Shown piece after piece: positions 53,401 to 59,891 of a stretch of 59,891 bases of DNA. The position numbers and the translations under genes are program-made. The first letter of the stretch is position 1, and each line of letters begins with the position of its first letter. The DNA is from Flavobacterium sp. Root935 (GTDB lineage Bacteria > Bacteroidota > Bacteroidia > Flavobacteriales > Flavobacteriaceae). The stretch is from contig NZ_LMJL01000008.1 in NCBI RefSeq assembly GCF_001429295.1, positions 1,014,423 to 1,074,313 of the forward strand. The letters run 5' to 3'. Under the pieces are notes generated by a model, which had not been told where the DNA came from, made no database searches, and saw only the letters and a program-made list of their open reading frames with translations.

Positions 53401-53850
53401 TGGCAGCGGTTCTTTTTTCTGATTGGTTACAACACCAGAAATTTCTATATTTTTAGACTGCTGTACTACAACTCTTTCTGGACGAACCTCTTTTACAACA
53501 ATCGTATTTCCATTTGTAAAACTAAAGTCAAAATCTTTACTTGTAAAAGTCGCTTTTAAAAGATCATTTACCTTAATTTTTCCCTTTTTTAATTGTACTC
53601 TCGGTAATTTTTTAAATAAATCTTCCTGATAAATAAAAGTATAATTTGTTTGCTGCTTGATAATGTCAAAAACTTCGTCAACAGACACCATTTTATCAGC
53701 GGCAATTACAACTTTTGTGTTTTGTGAAAATAGATTTACGGGAGAAAAACCAAAAATTGTAGTACAAAACAAGAAGATAAAAGTTCTCATAATGTTAATA
53801 ATTAGCCTCTTTCTCAAATAGAAATAGGCACTGGTTAATTTAAATTTCAT
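50464..53850 (-). CDS. susC-like: SusC/RagA-family TonB-linked receptor with STN domain
   Basis: This 1128-residue outer-membrane protein has an unusual 20-residue basic extension before the signal peptide (MRTFIFLFCTTIFGFSPVN). Then come an STN domain (about 50-115, VFDIIKQQTNYTFIYQEDLF) and a carboxypeptidase-like domain (about 135-205, ISGVVTNQKKEPLPGVNVKV). The plug contains the SusC signature LLKDAASTALYGSRSANGV (about 325-345). The barrel ends in SRIYSLSINVSF. The STN domain contacts the FecR anti-sigma factor, matching the upstream FecR/ECF sigma genes. It imports the ligand with SusD. Confidence 0.95.
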   Translation of the reverse strand: MKFKLTSAYFYLRKRLIINIMRTFIFLFCTTIFGFSPVNLFSQNTKVVIAADKMVSVDEVFDIIKQQTNYTFIYQEDLFKKLPRVQLKKGKIKVNDLLKATFTSKDFDFSFTNGNTIVVKEVRPERVVVQQSKNIEISGVVTNQKKEPLPGVNVKVKGTNAAAQTDFDGKFKITAPNDGILLFTYIGHRAEIVAVNNRKVINVSLTEETKQLEGVVVNTGVTVRKKELITGAVSTYKGEELRQVSTQNVVQALKTLDPSFMVLNNNIAGSNPNVLPVIEVRGQTSLSVNQVNDRFKEDPNQPLFILDGFPTTLQQVVDLDINRIANITLLKDAASTALYGSRSANGVVVIETNKPIPGKLQISYVYNSSYELADLSVYNLMNAEQKLEFERLSGAYVIKRLGDYATQFKWDEIYNQRLANVRRGVDTYWLNEPIQMGITSGHSLSIGGGSDEFRFNLAGNYKSLSGTMKGSEHNTWGYNANLIYKKKKVSFNNNFFISGGNNQESPYGSFATWAKASPYYEKYNENGVPTRYLDGTNIPVGNPIVNDYVNQAENPLYNVRLNSFDKSVDFNFTNNFAINYDINPHIKTTAALSVSRLQTTSTKFVSPDNTQFISDIPTEKGSYERKDYLTNKWNGNIGGTYSNVFNNVHSVTYTLRASALETRYGSYSSILRGFPLGVEGNPSFAFGFEKDSKPGNYNEMVRSVDLTNQLNYAYNRKYLLDLTQTISGATNFGTNKKYSPYYGIGIGWNMNYEFNMNVDVVNILKLRANFGQTGNQNLVGFASHDIYTYDPNTNIFGAGLNVSQLANINLEPQKTKDLSLGLDLAMFKNRLTATLGAYRRRTSPQIVEIDLAASTGVTAYPLNIGYITTQGLELKANYTIINNAKSDFYWGVGLTATTNENELGGFNNALASLNDAAKKTTSLTRFYDGASTNDLWAVPSLGIDPATGREVFLKKNGETTFILDKNDERIMGNSREIATGVFSTSVNYQSFSLGVFIRYSFGADQFNTALYDKVENISSSNIFDNQDARAFTDRWTTPGQIAQFKAISLTNETPISSRFIQKADYISGESLRLGYRVTNKAWLNKSGLAGLAFNAYANEFFRVSTIKAERGIEYPFSRIYSLSINVSF

Positions 53851-53908
53851 AAATTTACATGTTAATTGGTTGGTTGGTTGTTAAAACTGATTAATTGATT
53901 AATACACA

Positions 53909-53958
53909 GAAAGGGATGAAGTGCAGTACGGTGAGAGGTCTAAACTTTAATCCCTTTT
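53909..53958 (-). other. Hairpin between FecR and SusC genes
   Basis: AAAGGGAT and ATCCCTTT plus adjacent AAGT/ACTT pairs form a stem of about 8-13 bp with a 25-30 base loop, past the FecR stop. It is followed by only a short T-run on the minus strand, so readthrough into SusC is likely. TTGGTTGGTTGGTTG nearby is a short tandem repeat. Confidence 0.5.
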
Positions 53959-53962
53959 CTTT

Positions 53963-55114
53963 TTATTTTATAATAATCTTATTGTCTTTTTTCTCATAGG
54001 CATTAATAAAATTGATGTTTTTGATGGTCGTTAATATGTCTTCTAATTTTTGATTTTTATTTAAAACTCCATTAAATTTTACGTTTCCAAGAGCTGGATC
54101 AGCAAACACAATATCAGCATCGTACCATCTAGAAAGTACTCTTGCAATATCTTTTAGAGGCATTCCTTTAAACACAAATAATCCTTTTCTCCACGAAATT
54201 TCGTTGTAAACATCCACATCCGAAACGGCAATATTTCCGTTATAATCAGTTATTCTAGATTGTTCGTTTGGCGCTAAAATTTGTTTTTTACTAGCATTAC
54301 TTACCGCAACTATCCCTTTTACCAATGTGGTATAAATAGTAGTTTCGTCTTTATAGGCTTTAATATTAAATTCTGTTCCAATTACCTCTACATTTTGACT
54401 TTGAGTTTTTACTTTAAATCTTGAACCTTTGTGTTTGGTACTTGGTGAAACTTCAAAATAGGCTTCTCCATAAACCAACTCTACCTGTCTGGTTTCGCCA
54501 TCTACAAATGCAACTGGATATTTTAGCTGAGATTCAGAGTTCAGCCAGACTTTAGTACTGTCGGCTAATTGAACAAAAAATTGTCCGCCTCTCGGAATCG
54601 TTAAATAATTGTTTGCGATTGCAGCAGGTTTAGCATCTTTTGAATTGTAAATCAATTTTTCTCCGTTACTAGAAGCATTCCCCTGCGTATACGATTTTCC
54701 TTTTTCTAAAGCAATTACAGAACCGTCTTCTAATGTCAGAGTAGCTTTATCGCTGCCAATTAGAATTTCTTTGTGGGCAACTGCGGGAGTTTCTATTTTA
54801 AGCGGATTTGTTTTACTAATGAATAATGAAATCGAAATCAACAATAATAGTGATGCCGCCATCGCCATTAATTTAAAAGTCGTTTTAGTGTAAAAAGGCT
54901 GAAGGGGAATAATTTTATTTTCTTCAGATTGAAGTGCATTTTGAAGACGCGTTCTCATTTTGAGTTCCATTTCTTCTTTAGAACCCAATGCATCGTCCCA
55001 ATCTTGTCCGGTTTGAAAACTCTCGTAATAATTCAATAATTTATTATTCTCCTCGAGAGTGGTATCACCGGAAAGATATCTATTTAGCAGCACTAAAAAA
55101 TCCTCTTTTTTCAT
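53963..55114 (-). CDS. fecR-like: FecR-family anti-sigma factor
   Basis: This 383-residue inner-membrane protein has a cytoplasmic N-terminus of about 90 residues, one membrane segment (LMAMAASLLLLISISLFIS) and a periplasmic FecR domain with LTIPRGGQFFVQLADSTKVW and ETRQVELVYGEAYFEV. The C-terminal DUF4974-type domain contains LKDIARVLSRWYDADIVF. It holds the ECF sigma factor inactive until the SusC STN domain signals ligand. It sits between the sigma and SusC genes, 154 bases after the sigma gene. Confidence 0.94.
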   Translation of the reverse strand: MKKEDFLVLLNRYLSGDTTLEENNKLLNYYESFQTGQDWDDALGSKEEMELKMRTRLQNALQSEENKIIPLQPFYTKTTFKLMAMAASLLLLISISLFISKTNPLKIETPAVAHKEILIGSDKATLTLEDGSVIALEKGKSYTQGNASSNGEKLIYNSKDAKPAAIANNYLTIPRGGQFFVQLADSTKVWLNSESQLKYPVAFVDGETRQVELVYGEAYFEVSPSTKHKGSRFKVKTQSQNVEVIGTEFNIKAYKDETTIYTTLVKGIVAVSNASKKQILAPNEQSRITDYNGNIAVSDVDVYNEISWRKGLFVFKGMPLKDIARVLSRWYDADIVFADPALGNVKFNGVLNKNQKLEDILTTIKNINFINAYEKKDNKIIIK

Positions 55115-55268
55115 TTTTTTTTATATTAATTCGGGGAGTTATTAAGTAAGTATCCAAAAAGACACATACCCCCTATTCCAAATCGTATTTTTTTGATTTT
55201 TTTTTGAAAGACAATTAAAAAAGAAGAAAAACCACACATCACCAATCTAATCACTGCATTATTTTTTG

Positions 55269-55904
55269 CTAAAAGATATTTTTTGAAAGCCATAAAATCA
55301 TCGCCATACTCATACTCTCGCCCATAGAAGATCTTATAGTATGCAGGGCTTTTGTAATATGGTTTTCGACTGTTTTTGTAGAAATATTAAGTCGTTCGGC
55401 AATTTCTTTATGACTCAGTTGTTCTTCACGGCTTAATTTATAAACCGCCTGACATTTTTCGGGAAGCGATTCGATAATTAAATTGAGCTGCTGAACCAAT
55501 TCGTCGTGCATTAACTGCGTTTCGGGAGTAGTTGTTAGAAATCGTTTTTCAAGATCATCAAAAAGTTCGACATGTATTTTGTCTTTATTTTTTCTTAAAT
55601 GATTAAAAACCTGATATCTGGCGCACGCGTACATGTAGCCTTTTAAAGAAATATGAATTTCAATTTTTTCTCGATTGTGCCAGATATTCATGAAAATATC
55701 CTGAATAATATCTTCGCACAATTCTTTGTCTTTGATGACATTATAAGCAGACATAAAAAGCGCCTGCCAAAATTTATTATACAATTCTGTCAAAGCCGAT
55801 TCATCGCCGTCACGAAGACGATCAATTAAAATTTGATCTTGATTTAAGGTAAGAGTCGACAAATGAATGATGGTTTTTGAAATTGAATAATTCGCAACAA
55901 ACAT
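55269..55904 (-). CDS. ECF RNA polymerase sigma-70 factor
   Basis: The ATG at 55904 gives 211 residues. The longer frame starts at a TTG and is not preferred. Region 2 reads LIDRLRDGDESALTELYNKF and CEDIIQDIFMNIW near residues 30-85. Region 4 reads YKLSREEQLSHKEIAERLNI with the HTH ISTKTVENHITKALHTI near 175-195. It should direct transcription of the downstream FecR/SusC/SusD operon when released from FecR. There is no TAnnTTTG box just upstream in the expected position. Confidence 0.93.
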   Translation of the reverse strand: MFVANYSISKTIIHLSTLTLNQDQILIDRLRDGDESALTELYNKFWQALFMSAYNVIKDKELCEDIIQDIFMNIWHNREKIEIHISLKGYMYACARYQVFNHLRKNKDKIHVELFDDLEKRFLTTTPETQLMHDELVQQLNLIIESLPEKCQAVYKLSREEQLSHKEIAERLNISTKTVENHITKALHTIRSSMGESMSMAMILWLSKNIF

Positions 55905-55929
55905 AATAAATTTAGCCAATAATCCTAAT

Positions 55930-55958
55930 TTGTTCTCGACAACACAATTTTATATTTG
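55930..55958 (+). promoter_or_regulatory. Consensus promoter with no coding gene downstream
   Basis: TTG at 55930-55932 is followed by an 18-base spacer and TATATTTG at 55951-55958, one of the best matches to the Flavobacterium consensus in this window. It reads rightward, into a stretch that has no gene until the AAA ATPase. Confidence 0.65.
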
Positions 55959-55963
55959 CTATA

Positions 55964-56260
55964 ATTCTTAATTTTAAAAACAACTAAACGTTAAAAAATG
56001 TTTAATCTAAAACACAAAATACATTCTTTTTTTCAACTTAAATGAATTCTTCAATTAAAATAAAATGGATTTTACAAAATATCAAATTCAAACCATTATT
56101 AAGTTAAATTTGTATTTTTATTAAATTTCAAAAAAATGCCGTAGCCAATTTCTTTAAATCTAAAATTGAAATTTTTTATCTTATTTTTTCAATTGAACTC
56201 TGCTTAAGCTTTAGAAATAAAAAAAATCTGCTGCAGAAGAATCCACAGCAGATTTTTTTA
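55964..56260 (+). ncRNA. Possible small RNA between orphan promoter and terminator
   Basis: A transcript from the promoter at 55930-55958 to the terminator at 56221-56260 would be about 300 bases. Only very short frames occur in it (15 codons from 55998; 21 codons from 56043, overlapping by ATGA), so a non-coding RNA is one reading. The region is very AT-rich. The tail hairpin is the only strong structure. Confidence 0.35.
56221..56260 (+). terminator. Orphan terminator
   Basis: AAAAAATCTGCTG pairs with CAGCAGATTTTTT across a 12-base loop, with A- and T-runs on both sides. No annotated gene ends at it. The ECF sigma gene starts about 320 bases to the left and the AAA ATPase promoter begins 100 bases to the right. 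Confidence 0.82.
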
Positions 56261-56361
56261 TCTGTTCAAATTTTAGAAAAGAATTAAAACGTAATGATTT
56301 TAATTATTTCAAAGGATTTTCTTTAACATCTTCATTCGTTAGAACAAAACAGAATAAACCT

Positions 56362-56369
56362 TAATTTTG
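56362..56369 (+). promoter_or_regulatory. -7 box TAATTTTG of the AAA ATPase gene
   Basis: TAATTTTG fits TAnnTTTG and lies 18 bases before the ATG at 56388. The TTG at 56367, an alternative start in the same frame, is inside this box, so the ATG is preferred. Confidence 0.6.
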
Positions 56370-56387
56370 CAGCAAAATAAACAGCAG

Positions 56388-57092
56388 ATGAACCTGAATG
56401 ATCTTACCGTAATCGATACCGAAAAAATTGCTTTAGATGATTTATTCTTTAGTAATGAAAACAAATCTGCCCTGCTTCAGATTATTAAAGAACATCAATA
56501 TTTTGAGGAATTAAAGAAATACAATCTTAAAGTTGATAATAAGATTTTATTGCATGGAAGTTCTGGCTGCGGTAAAACTACAACGGCAAAAGCAATTGCA
56601 AATACTTTAAACAAAAAGATTATAATTGTCAACCTCAGCACTATAATCGACTCTAGAATTGGTGAAACTTCTAAAAACTTAAAAGCAATTTTTGATAAAG
56701 CCATTCGCGAAAGAGCCGTTTTATTTTTAGATGAATTTGACCAAATTGGTAAAAGTCGCGACAGCGACGATAAAGATGTCGGCGAAATGAGACGATTGGT
56801 GAATACTATAATTCAGCTTTTTGATTATTTCCCTTCTGATAGTTTACTGATTTGTGCCACGAATCATTACGAAATAATCGACAGCGCTTTATTAAGAAGA
56901 TTTCAGCTTCGTTTGAAATATGAAATGCCATCTGAAAACCAACTAAATATTTATTACGATAAAATTTTAGACACTTTTCCACAGCATTTTCAGAATATAG
57001 AAAGACGTTATGCTATTTCCTATGCTGAAGCTTTAGATTACATTAATACTGCGATGAAAAAGCAGATTATTGCTGCTTTAGAATCAAAATAA
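56388..57092 (+). CDS. Small AAA-family ATPase
   Basis: From ATG 56388 this is a 234-residue single-domain AAA ATPase. Walker A is LLHGSSGCGKTTTAKAIA near residue 58. Walker B is AVLFLDEFDQIGKSRD near 115, sensor 1 is LLICATNHYEI near 155, and an arginine pair ALLRRFQLR follows near 170. The start is a short helical region with no extra sensor or effector domain. It resembles FtsH/proteasome-type AAA proteins without protease. The substrate and partner are unknown, and no partner gene is adjacent on this strand. Confidence 0.88.
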   Translation: MNLNDLTVIDTEKIALDDLFFSNENKSALLQIIKEHQYFEELKKYNLKVDNKILLHGSSGCGKTTTAKAIANTLNKKIIIVNLSTIIDSRIGETSKNLKAIFDKAIRERAVLFLDEFDQIGKSRDSDDKDVGEMRRLVNTIIQLFDYFPSDSLLICATNHYEIIDSALLRRFQLRLKYEMPSENQLNIYYDKILDTFPQHFQNIERRYAISYAEALDYINTAMKKQIIAALESK

Positions 57093-57121
57093 AAACAAAT
57101 AAAAATTCTCAAATTTTATTT

Positions 57122-57299
57122 GTTGCGAGGAACATTTCATCGGCAGCAAATTCTAAATTGGAATTATTTTTTAAAGTTCCATAGAAACGTTTGATTTTAA
57201 TATCCTTTTTAATCATCAGAAGTAACAAACGTTCCTACGGAACGTATTTTTAATGACTGCTATATTTTTTCTACCAATGAAACGTTCCGAAGGAACGTA
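57122..57299. repeat. REP-like cluster B: two inverted and two direct palindromic units
   Basis: Four units related to cluster A are visible. Those at 57122-57146 and 57173-57192 are on the minus strand. Those at 57226-57246 and 57271-57299 are on the plus strand and contain AAACGTTCCTACGGAACGTA and CTACCAATGAAACGTTCC. The layout repeats cluster A at 37590-37763: inverted, inverted, direct, direct. It is intergenic, just after the AAA ATPase stop. Confidence 0.75.
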
Positions 57300-57358
57300 T
57301 GCCACCATAACAAATTTTAATTTATATACAGACATTCAGAATGAATTGGCATATAATT

Positions 57359-57392
57359 AAAAAACCCGCTGTAAAAATACAGCGGGCTCTTT
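57359..57392 (-). terminator. Terminator after the glycosyltransferase gene
   Basis: On the minus strand AGCCCGCTGTA pairs with TACAGCGGGT around a TTTT loop and is followed by a T-run. It starts about 46 bases past the stop codon at 57438. Confidence 0.85.
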
Positions 57393-57437
57393 CACTTGGG
57401 TGGAGTTTTTATAGTGATATAAATAGTGTACGAAATG

Positions 57438-58883
57438 TTACAATCCTCTTGTTAACCATCCTCTTTTGCTGGCAGTTGCTATCGCATAAGGCGCAATCCA
57501 GAACAAACTGAAAGTGTAAAAAAGGCTGTATGAATATGCCCAGAAAGATTCTGCAAGCGTATATCTTTTTGCATAAAATAGCATTGTGAAACTAGAGAAA
57601 ATCAAAATTGCCATTAATGTCGAGCTTAAAAATAATACTGGGTGTACCGCAATAAAGAAGAACATAAATAATAGGAACGGATATGTCATTAAAATTTTAA
57701 AAGACTGATTTAAAAAGAAAAGTCTTGCTCCAAATTTTGATTCTTTTCTAAAATCTTTAAAAGCATATTTAGCCATCATCAAATTTTCACGAACATTACT
57801 TCTGCTCCATCTGATAAACATTTTGTACAGTCCTTTATAATCTTCTGGAACATTAGTCAACACAACCGCATTTCTTTGAAACAATACATGAAAACCTTGT
57901 TTCAAGATCATATTTGTCATAGCACGGTCTTCTCCAATATCTGAAGGCTGTCCCATAAAAGTTTGGTTGATCCATTCTGGCAGACAATTAAATACTGCAT
58001 CTCTTCTATAGGCTGCTAAAGCTCCAGGAGTACATAATACTGCACCTGCTTCACTTTCTGCAGAACGTTGAAATTCAAAACTCATTACGAAGCTTACATT
58101 CAGCATTTTTGGTAAAATAGCTTTTTTATTATTCAAAACCTGAACGTTTCCAGCAACAGCACCGCACTTTTTGTTTACTACAAACGGACTTACTAAGTTT
58201 CTTAAAGTATCTTTTTTAACGATAGAATCACTATCTACTGTTACAAAAATTTCACCTGTCCCTAATTTAAATCCTCTGTATAAAGCATGGCGTTTACCTG
58301 CATTTTTAGGTTGTTGAAAAATAGTTACACGATCTCCTAATTTTGCTTTTGCTTCCTGCATCCAATACCAAGTATCATCTTTACTTCCATCGTCAATTGC
58401 TAAAAGCTGTAATTTTTCTGCTGGATAATCGCTTTCTGCAAGACTCATTAAAGTATCCCAAACTAATTTTCCTTCATTATAAGCTGGAACGATAATCGTA
58501 CAAGTTGGCAATAAATCGTCTGATACAGATGGAATTGCTTTATATCTTAAATATAAATAAGAACTGTACAAGAAAACTCCTGTTTGGTATAAGAATAAAA
58601 TTGTAGTTATGATTAAAAATGGCAGTCCCCAAGTTGAAGCAATTCTTTCAAAGTGGAATTGTTCAAAATCGTCTTGTAATTGAACTACCAAATACACACC
58701 TGCAATCATTAATAAAAATGTTGCAATAAGAACTGCTAATCCAAAAGGACTTGTTGGCCTTTCTACGTGTATTTTTTGTGATTTTTCTTTAGTTCCAAAA
58801 AAAGAACTGTTTAATGCTTTTTCGCTGATAACCGAACTGCTGTTCGAGTAAAATTGTTCTGAGATAATTGTTTCGCTTTCCAT
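57438..58883 (-). CDS. Family 2 membrane glycosyltransferase (cellulose/hyaluronan synthase-like)
   Basis: This 481-residue inner-membrane enzyme has two N-terminal membrane helices (VLIATFLLMIAGVYLVV; LPFLIITTILFLYQTGVF) and a GT2 catalytic domain at about 120-360. The nucleotide-sugar motif is IIVPAYNEG, the metal motif is DSDS in ITVDSDSIV, and IDDGSKDDTW lies before it. GEDRAMTN supplies the catalytic acid, and FIRWSRSN resembles the product-binding QxxRW motif. Three or four C-terminal helices follow. It probably polymerises a polysaccharide such as a capsule or matrix chain, but no partner genes are visible. The AGGAG at 58898-58902 is a ribosome-binding site. Confidence 0.88.
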   Translation of the reverse strand: MESETIISEQFYSNSSSVISEKALNSSFFGTKEKSQKIHVERPTSPFGLAVLIATFLLMIAGVYLVVQLQDDFEQFHFERIASTWGLPFLIITTILFLYQTGVFLYSSYLYLRYKAIPSVSDDLLPTCTIIVPAYNEGKLVWDTLMSLAESDYPAEKLQLLAIDDGSKDDTWYWMQEAKAKLGDRVTIFQQPKNAGKRHALYRGFKLGTGEIFVTVDSDSIVKKDTLRNLVSPFVVNKKCGAVAGNVQVLNNKKAILPKMLNVSFVMSFEFQRSAESEAGAVLCTPGALAAYRRDAVFNCLPEWINQTFMGQPSDIGEDRAMTNMILKQGFHVLFQRNAVVLTNVPEDYKGLYKMFIRWSRSNVRENLMMAKYAFKDFRKESKFGARLFFLNQSFKILMTYPFLLFMFFFIAVHPVLFLSSTLMAILIFSSFTMLFYAKRYTLAESFWAYSYSLFYTFSLFWIAPYAIATASKRGWLTRGL

Positions 58884-59415
58884 GCTTATACTCCTGTTTG
58901 ATTTCTTTAATATGGCTTTTAGTAAAATCTTTTCTTCTCCTTTTATTTGTTTCTCGTATGGGGAGAAATAATAAAAAACAAACGCATCAAAGATTTTGAC
59001 ATAAACACAATTTGCAAGCGTCGTGCCAATAAGGTTTAAAACTGATGTAGAGGCTTTTAGCGAAATCAGGCCAAAAAAGAGTGTATAATTATTTTACACT
59101 TTGTGCATATAGTATACAGAAAAACGGAAAATTTCAGAGTTTACAGTCAGATTTAAAAAGGGTCTTGAAGAGTATTATTGCTCCCTTTTAACAGGATTTC
59201 TTTTTAGTATTAATTAAGAAATCAAAACTCAAAATAATGTAGAGTGAAAAACATCTAACAATAATTAATAACGTAAAATTTAAAATAAAATTGCAGGAGC
59301 TATTTTTTTTCTCTTTTCAAAAAACATTCTTCACAAAAAAACAGGAATTCTTACTTAAAAAAGTTAAATTTAGCCAAATAAAAAATTAATAATAAATTTT
59401 AGGAGACTAAAAGCA
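58884..59415. other. Intergenic region between glycosyltransferase and response regulator
   Basis: This 532-base stretch has no gene. GTGTA and TACAC face each other around an AT-rich loop near 59081-59099. AGGAG precedes the response-regulator ATG by 11 bases. No other repeat, small ORF or RNA was recognised. Confidence 0.4.
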
Positions 59416-59862
59416 ATGAATATAAAGCATTACAATCTTTTATTAGCTGATGATGATGAAGATGACTGCGATTTTTTTAAGGAAGCCCTCGATGAGATTC
59501 CCATTGAGACCGCTCTTTCCACAGTTAATGACGGTGTGCAGCTGATGGATTATTTAAAAACTAACGCTTTAAACCTTCCAGATGTTCTTTTTCTTGATTT
59601 GAATATGCCTCGAAAAAACGGTTTGGAATGTTTAGCAGAAATAAAAGGAGACGAAAAACTGAAAGATCTGCCCATAATAATTTTCTCAACCTCCTTGGAT
59701 ACCGAAATTGTAAACAACTTGTATAAAAAAGGAGCATCATTTTATATTAGGAAACCAGGTGATTTTTCTAAATTAAAAAAAGTTATCGAAAACGCACTGA
59801 CGAACGCATCAGAGAACAATTTTAAACAGCCCGAAAGAGCAAATTTTATATTGCAACCCTAA
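59416..59862 (+). CDS. Single-domain response regulator (REC only)
   Basis: This 148-residue protein is a receiver domain with no output domain. It has the acidic cluster LLLADDDEDDCDFF at the start, the phospho-acceptor Asp D61 in VLFLDLNMPRKNGLE, then IIIFSTS and the Lys of the KP motif in YIRKPGDF. It is typical of Rcp1-like regulators that relay phosphate between kinases. The possible start of another gene follows 13 bases after its stop at the window edge, perhaps a kinase partner. Confidence 0.92.
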   Translation: MNIKHYNLLLADDDEDDCDFFKEALDEIPIETALSTVNDGVQLMDYLKTNALNLPDVLFLDLNMPRKNGLECLAEIKGDEKLKDLPIIIFSTSLDTEIVNNLYKKGASFYIRKPGDFSKLKKVIENALTNASENNFKQPERANFILQP

Positions 59863-59875
59863 ATCTTCTTTGGAA

Positions 59876-59891
59876 ATGAACCGAAAAAAAA
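59876..59891 (+). CDS. Possible 5' end of the next gene, cut by window edge
   Basis: An ATG at 59876, 13 bases after the response-regulator stop, begins a frame that reads M-N-R-K-K before the window ends. A downstream partner such as a histidine kinase would fit the context, but only five codons are visible. Confidence 0.25.

Noticed and set aside
55905..55919. TTG start extending the ECF sigma factor by five residues
   Set aside because: An ATG follows five codons later at 55904, and the extension is not part of region 2 of the sigma factor.
56367..56387. TTG start of the AAA ATPase
   Set aside because: The TTG lies inside the predicted -7 box TAATTTTG. The ATG at 56388 follows at a normal distance.

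Overview
This window looks like a chromosomal segment of a Flavobacterium or a very close relative. The DNA is AT-rich. Many genes are preceded by the Bacteroidota -7 promoter motif TAnnTTTG, sometimes with TTG 18-19 bp upstream. The gene set includes SusC/SusD proteins, a type IX secretion (T9SS) sorting domain, numerous lipoproteins, FecR/ECF-sigma regulation, and a tmRNA encoding the tag GENNYALAA. No prophage, insertion sequence, CRISPR array, tRNA or rRNA was seen.

Layout. 1-3.3 kb: a saccharopine/alanine-dehydrogenase-like enzyme, a class C beta-lactamase-fold lipoprotein and tmRNA (ssrA). 3.3-12.6 kb: a small outer-membrane beta-barrel, a 2047-residue secreted thermolysin-like M4 protease, a 45-codon ORF, a membrane TPR/HTH regulator and a small unknown protein. 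12.9-17.4 kb: a polysaccharide deacetylase lipoprotein, then a class V aminotransferase and a TlpA-type thioredoxin behind a SAM-I riboswitch, then a small lipoprotein. 17.5-21 kb: a TonB-dependent receptor divergent from a MocR regulator. 21-25 kb: a two-gene NHEJ locus (LigD, Ku) with a small membrane protein. 25-28 kb: the metNIQ methionine importer behind a Met/Cys-rich leader ORF and a terminator. 28-31.5 kb: a beta-propeller lipoprotein, a metzincin-like lipoprotein and nagA. 31.7-36.6 kb: an ABC/HlyD/TolC export operon with an unusual ATPase. 37-37.8 kb: a DUF1810 protein and REP-like palindromes. 37.8-55.9 kb: all on the minus strand, an ECF sigma/FecR pair, a SusC/SusD operon, two thioredoxin-fold proteins, an aspartic protease, an M16 peptidase and DsbD. 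56-59.9 kb: a possible ncRNA, an AAA ATPase, a second REP-like cluster, a family 2 glycosyltransferase and a response regulator.

The most interesting unit is 37.8-55.9 kb. Read together, the genes predict a peptide acquisition pathway. SusC/SusD would import a ligand through a receptor with an STN signalling domain, which talks to FecR and the ECF sigma factor. The periplasmic thioredoxins would reduce disulfides with electrons from DsbD. The aspartic and M16 proteases would degrade the peptide. Two regulatory RNAs also stand out: the SAM-I riboswitch at 16.7 kb and the leader-peptide attenuator in front of metN at 27.7 kb.

All calls rest on reading motifs, gene order and hairpins by eye. 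No database search or structure prediction was run.
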